Shown: positions 59,271-63,009 of the stretch, piece after piece
How the letters are laid out: every line of letters starts with the position of its first letter
Numbering within the stretch: the stretch's first letter is position 1
NCBI GenBank assembly: GCA_003427395.1
Contig: BFEA01000093.1
Span: forward strand, 2,414,019-2,477,027
Direction: 5' to 3'
Source of the DNA: Chara braunii
Lineage: Eukaryota > Streptophyta > Charophyceae > Charales > Characeae
Length of the DNA: 63,009 bases
Notes under the pieces: model-generated
Seen by the model: the letters and a program-made list of their open reading frames with translations, nothing else
What the model was told of the DNA's origin: nothing
Databases searched by the model: none
Made by a program: the position numbers and the translations under genes

Positions 59271-60539
59271 GAAAACCAACTTATCAAAAGGCAATAATGC
59301 CTAAAAAAATCGAAAAAAGAGAATTGCAAATTTACTCTCGTGCATCGGGGATGACAATTATCTCTCCCTCTCAGTCCTCAAGTACTTCAATAATACGTGT
59401 TTCTAAAAATGAAACACTAAGGGCAGCGTCCGCGCTGAAACAGAGGTGGTACGAATTTCGGGGGGACAACAGCGTACAACAACTTAAATCAAGGAATGGT
59501 GGTGCCCTAAAATACAGAAAGCAGAACGACAAGCAGTGATTATGCCAATCTAGAAAACTACGGGTCCATGGATAACAGACAGAGTTTGTGCCAGCCTAGA
59601 GAGCTACAGGTTCCATCTTTCAGCAGAAATCTTCGTTAGTGAATATAGCCATGGAAACACCCTGGTTCAATATGCTGAGAAGAAGCGCTAAAACCATGGC
59701 AACAAAGTCCTATGCGTCTTACTACTAGTAATTTAAACACCCTGACATCCGCGCGCGATTATTATACCCTATGAGACAACAATTATACACAAAAAAATTC
59801 AGGTTAAAAACAGAGTTATAAACGAATTAAGCCCATCTAACCTAACATAATGCCGAATACCGAGCAACTTCTTCTGTGTCCTCAACCCCTGATGGTTGTT
59901 CTTGGTATTGTCGGTAGCTCGTCTCGACTGTTGCCCATCGTTCCTCCTGCTGTTACTGAGTGGGATAGGTTTCACTTCATATCCTGCTGGTAGCAGCTTC
60001 CCCTTAAATGAGGCCTGAAACCTTCATACACCGGAGTATCATCGCAAGCGCTCTCACTCCCAATGAGAGTTACTCCCACTACTCTCGGCGGCATCGCTAG
60101 GATGATGCTGCAGCCCCAAAGCATGGGCAATCTTTTTCCCTGAACGATCTCGCACCTGCCAGCGCAGGCCCGAGCGGTTAACCTCTCGTAGTTACTTAGG
60201 CAAAGCAAGGTAGGCAAGTTGGAAGTTTCCAAGTTTTATAAAGTGAGAAAGTAAGTGGAAGGACTGACAGGGGAACGCCTAGGGACCATATTACTGAGTG
60301 CAAAGGCACTCCCACTCCACTCAAGGAGTGGTTTGAATATGGCCACCATCGGCATAGCTCGGCTATGTCGACCTCTAAGCGTGGCGCGGTGTCGTTCCTG
60401 AACGAGTGGCCATGGACTTGACCCGCGCGCTTACCCGGCAAGCGTCGGCTGGCCATGGTGCGGTAAGTCACCGCTAGTTCATCCCTGAATTAGCGCTGAA
60501 TTTGCGCAGCGTCGCGCTACCGGACGCCTGCCGGTCCCC
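59271..60539. other. No recognised gene
   Basis: Mixed sequence with several short open frames, none with recognisable similarity. A stretch near 60296-60335 (GGCACTCCCACTCCACTCAAGG and similar) is weakly repetitive. I cannot assign function. Confidence 0.4.
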
Positions 60540-60810
60540 GTAAAGCAATTTCTGACTGCTAATGCAGTCCCTTTTTAGTAAGTTTTACTTGTGCTTCAAG
60601 ACATATTTTTGGAAAGCTCATTGGGATAATAACACGGGACGCTTGACCCCGTTTCCAGCATTAGAACTAAGTGATTTTGAGCAGTGCAGGGTCTTTTGAG
60701 CATGGCTCGTAAGCGAAACTGGCTGAGGCTGCCAGGACAACTCCGGGTCGAATTGTGAGGTCCCCGGCCTCGTCCCATGATTTGTTTTGCAAAATATAAG
60801 GGAAGCTTTC

Positions 60811-60859
<49 letters not shown>
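60540..60859 (+). mobile_element. LINE-6 3' end with 48-base poly(A)
   Basis: Contains GGGACGCTTGACCCCGTTTC (about 60638-60657), the tail AAGCGAAACTGGCTGAGGCT (60712-60731), GAATTGTGAGGTCCCCGGCC and an A-tract at 60812-60859. No coding part remains, so this is a strongly 5'-truncated insertion. The 5' limit is estimated. Confidence 0.75.
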
Positions 60860-60860
<1 letters not shown>

Positions 60861-60928
60861 GCACCCCCCAAACGAAAACGGAAACAAAGTAAAAAAAAAA
60901 AAAAAGAAAGAGGAAATCGGAAACAAAG

Positions 60929-61024
60929 TCCTTCGGGACATCCGTTAAAATTGGAACGGTACAGAGAACCTGGACAAGATTAGCATGGCCCCTGCGCAAG
61001 GATGACTCGCATAAATCGAGAAAA
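60929..61024 (+). ncRNA. U6 snRNA retropseudogene with 9-nt insertion
   Basis: Matches the U6 spliceosomal RNA: stem-loop TCCTTCGGGACATCCG, AAAATTGGAACGGTACAGAG, then after nine extra bases GATTAGCATGGCCCCTGCGC, AAGGATGAC and AAATCGAG. In real U6 the ACAGAGA box runs straight into AGATTAGCATGG, so the extra CCTGGACAA breaks the catalytic region. The 3' oligo-U end is missing. No plant upstream sequence element or TATA is seen before it. CGGAAACAAAG flanks it on both sides (60918-60928 and 61025-61035), an 11-bp target duplication. A third copy lies at 60889-60899. This is a retrocopy, probably LINE-mobilised. Confidence 0.85.
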
Positions 61025-61043
61025 CGGAAACAAAGGCGTCTAG

Positions 61044-61125
61044 TTGATGTAGCTCAGTGGTTAGAGCACCGGTTGGAAATGCACATTGTGGTATAAGGTT
61101 GCGGGTTCAAAACTCCGCAGCCTTC
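61044..61125 (+). ncRNA. tRNA-like segment (SINE head or tRNA pseudogene)
   Basis: TAGCTCAGTGGTTAGAGCA resembles the D arm / box A, TTGGAAAT resembles a Ser(GGA)-type anticodon loop, and GGTTGCGGGTTCAAAACTCC resembles the T arm / box B. The acceptor and anticodon stems do not pair properly, so it is not a functional tRNA. A second similar segment lies 250 bases downstream. A tRNA-derived SINE is plausible. Confidence 0.5.
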
Positions 61126-61319
61126 CGCATGGACACCGGCAGGGCGTTAGTTTGACGCACGGCTGGACACACATCCCCGTGGGCTGACGCACGGTACTAT
61201 TACAGACACTGCCTGCGCACCACCCAAGGGTAGTCCATGTTGTTGTATGTTGGTTGTGGGTTTACAGGGTTTGCTTGGGGTGTTGGTCTTGGGTGTTCTG
61301 ATATTCTCCATATCTGGTA

Positions 61320-61385
61320 GTTGTGTCCATACGGTAGAGTCTTCGATTACACGTTAAAAGGTTGCGGGTTCGAGCTTGGCTCGGT
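61320..61385 (+). ncRNA. Second tRNA-like segment (box B clear)
   Basis: AAGGTTGCGGGTTCGAGC matches the box-B part of the first tRNA-like segment (AAGGTTGCGGGTTCAAAAC), with GGTAGAGTC upstream as a weak box A. It is probably part of the same SINE-like family. Confidence 0.4.
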
Positions 61386-61990
61386 CCTAGCGGGGGGCCC
61401 TTGTCCAGCTTGACCCGGTCCTCCTTGATATATTCACACGACTCATACACGTACTAGGGGAGGTGGTACGAGCACTTCTCACTTGTACTTACTAGTCACT
61501 TCGTAGATGCTCCATGGTGGGGAGTAACATACAATCATAAATACATATATTCCATATATATACAGATTCACAGAGTATACACACAAAAAACAGACTGGGG
61601 AGTTAGTCACTGGTAGGGTCTAGGGCCTGCAGTAGGTTCGGGTTGGTTGGATAGCACTTCCTACTGTCATTCGGATAGAAATGACTGGTGGCTATATATG
61701 GGGGCCTGTAGTTCATTGTCTGGGCCTGGCGTCCGAAGTCCTCGTTCGACACGGTTCGTTCAAATCCGCTTCCACCAGGGCTGGCTCAGCCCTGGTGCCT
61801 ATCACAGCTGTTCGGTCCAAGTTGCCTGCTCGTGGGTAGGGCGATGGGCCTGAGTGCTGGTCACACTGAGGTAGGATAGTAGGGATAGGGGGTGCGCTAG
61901 GAGTATTGACGCAAGCATGGGTTGGGATGGGGTCTCATAAAGCGATTCCTACGGCTCACAGTGCACTCACTGACTGACCTCTACAACACC
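61386..61990. other. No recognised gene
   Basis: AT-rich up to about 61590, then mixed. Short open frames only, no similarity recognised. Confidence 0.4.
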
Positions 61991-62040
61991 CAAAAAAAAA
62001 AGAAACAAAAAAAAAAGAAACAAAAAAAAAAGAAACAAAG
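61990..62040. repeat. A-rich minisatellite, 3 units
   Basis: Three copies of about 15 bases of the form (A)9-10 GAAAC, ending AAACAAAGGCG. The end resembles the GGAAACAAAGGCG seen after the U6 copy at 61026-61038. Confidence 0.8.
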
Positions 62041-63009
62041 GCGAGATGTGTGGCAACGGGGGAAACGAGGGGGTAAGCCACGATCGGGAAGAAGGCTGTC
62101 GCTTGGAGAAGAAGGGGTATGGGAGGAGGAGGGTAGTGGGATCAAACGACAGAAGAGGTGGTGGGCGACGACGCCGAGGGTGGGGGGGAAGGTCTTCGAC
62201 GAACTTGGTGGCCCGTGACATTCTGTACCGTCCCCCTCCTGCCATAGCGGAGTGATTATCTCCGCTTGTGGACAAACGAGTAGCTTGCTTTCCTGGCAGT
62301 CGAGATGGCCAAGGTCAGCGACTACGTATGCGGGTTGGCCTCGTCGTCGACGGCTGCCACGTGTCATTCGCTGGGAGCTCGAAACGAATCTGGCGGACGG
62401 CGCGCGGCGACCGCTGGTTTGTCGAATTCTCGCAGGCAGCGGACCTGGGGTCCACGAGAAAATAGGGTGTTCGACGAGTGCTTGTGGTCGGCAGACAGGA
62501 GGGGAGCGGAGAGTGTGACACGTGGCGTACAGACGAAGCCCGCCAGATTGGCATGTGGGGTATTAGAGACGGGATCGCGGAGACGGAAAGGCGGTGTTAA
62601 GCCCGCGGGCACCGCGGTCAGTTGTCGGAGTGAGCGATGGCGGAAAGGAGAGGCGAGCATCCACGTGGAAAGCGGAGGGTCCTTGTGCGCCAAGATTGGA
62701 TGGAGAAGAAGGGACCGAAGATGGCCAGGTCAACATGGGGTGCTGGCCGTCTTACTCGTGGGAAACAGTGGAGCTGCTGGAGTCGATGGAAGAAGAAGCA
62801 GCAGAGAGACGACGATGAGTCATCAAGGAGTGTTCAGTTTTCCGCGAGCTGCGGAGGCTGCGCGCGCTGACGTGGCGACTGTGGATTCTCTCCAAGCAGA
62901 GCCGAAGGTGAGAACCACATAGCCACTCTTAGCCACACATAGCCACACATAGCCACATCGCTGCAGACTCGTTGAGAAGCGCCCGCGGGCAGAGAGGTCA
63001 TGCTAGGGG
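62041..63009. other. GC-rich region with inverted G-boxes; no proven gene
   Basis: An open frame of 205 codons (62305-62922) is arginine/glycine-rich, lacks recognisable domains and lies in GC-rich DNA where long frames arise by chance, so it is not called as a gene. GCCACGTGTCA (62356-62366) and TGACACGTGGC (62516-62526) are exact inverted 11-mers with G-box cores, a pattern common in plant promoters. At the end, AGCCACACAT units repeat (about 62930-62956). Confidence 0.4.

Noticed and set aside
62305-62922. 205-codon open frame
   Set aside because: Overlapping open frames on both strands in GC-rich DNA, no domain, no convincing start context. Left as undetermined.

Overview
This is a stretch of eukaryotic, repeat-dense DNA with no intact host protein gene that I can recognise. 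The signals point to a plant-lineage (streptophyte) genome with a large transposon load, but the species cannot be named from the sequence. The reasons are a tRNA-Asp-type primer binding site, plant-style LINEs (DUF4283-like/CCHC ORF1 plus APE-type endonuclease and RT), PIF/Harbinger-like and Mutator-like miniature elements, and a U6 snRNA retropseudogene. Nearly everything is decayed and nested.

Layout. 1-4858: right part of a very long LTR (copy D), inserted into a minus-strand LINE ORF1 (about 4859-7424) that is itself broken by two miniature DNA elements and an 89-bp foldback. 8324-9640: a family of long-inverted-repeat miniature elements. 9640-11900: nothing recognisable. 11900-13219 and 41097-46161: one LINE (LINE-1) split by a 27.9-kb LTR retrotransposon (13220-41096). 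That element has LTRs of about 7.1 kb each (copies A and B), a tRNA-Asp-type PBS, a decayed gag with a zinc knuckle, no visible pol, and a candidate 5-bp target duplication. A third LTR (copy C, 24441-32670, minus) sits inside its internal region as a solo LTR. 46162-47356: a 5'-truncated LINE copy. 48700-57246: a third LINE with readable but broken ORF1 and ORF2. 57247-58160: two minus-strand LINE 3' ends. 58299-59270: a tandem array of about 258-bp units. 60540-60859: another LINE 3' end with poly(A). 60929-61385: a U6 retropseudogene followed by tRNA-like segments. 62041-63009: GC-rich DNA of unknown role.

The most unusual signal is inside the LTRs. Each of the four LTR copies carries an array of about nine hairpins with a constant loop-side core (TTCTATAAGTTTAGGTG or a close variant) and stems whose sequence differs from hairpin to hairpin, and between copies, while pairing is kept. 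A second array next to it is built from about 115-125-bp units with nested hairpins, and its unit number varies among copies. I did not find a known family that these arrays match. The covariation argues that the folded form matters to the element.
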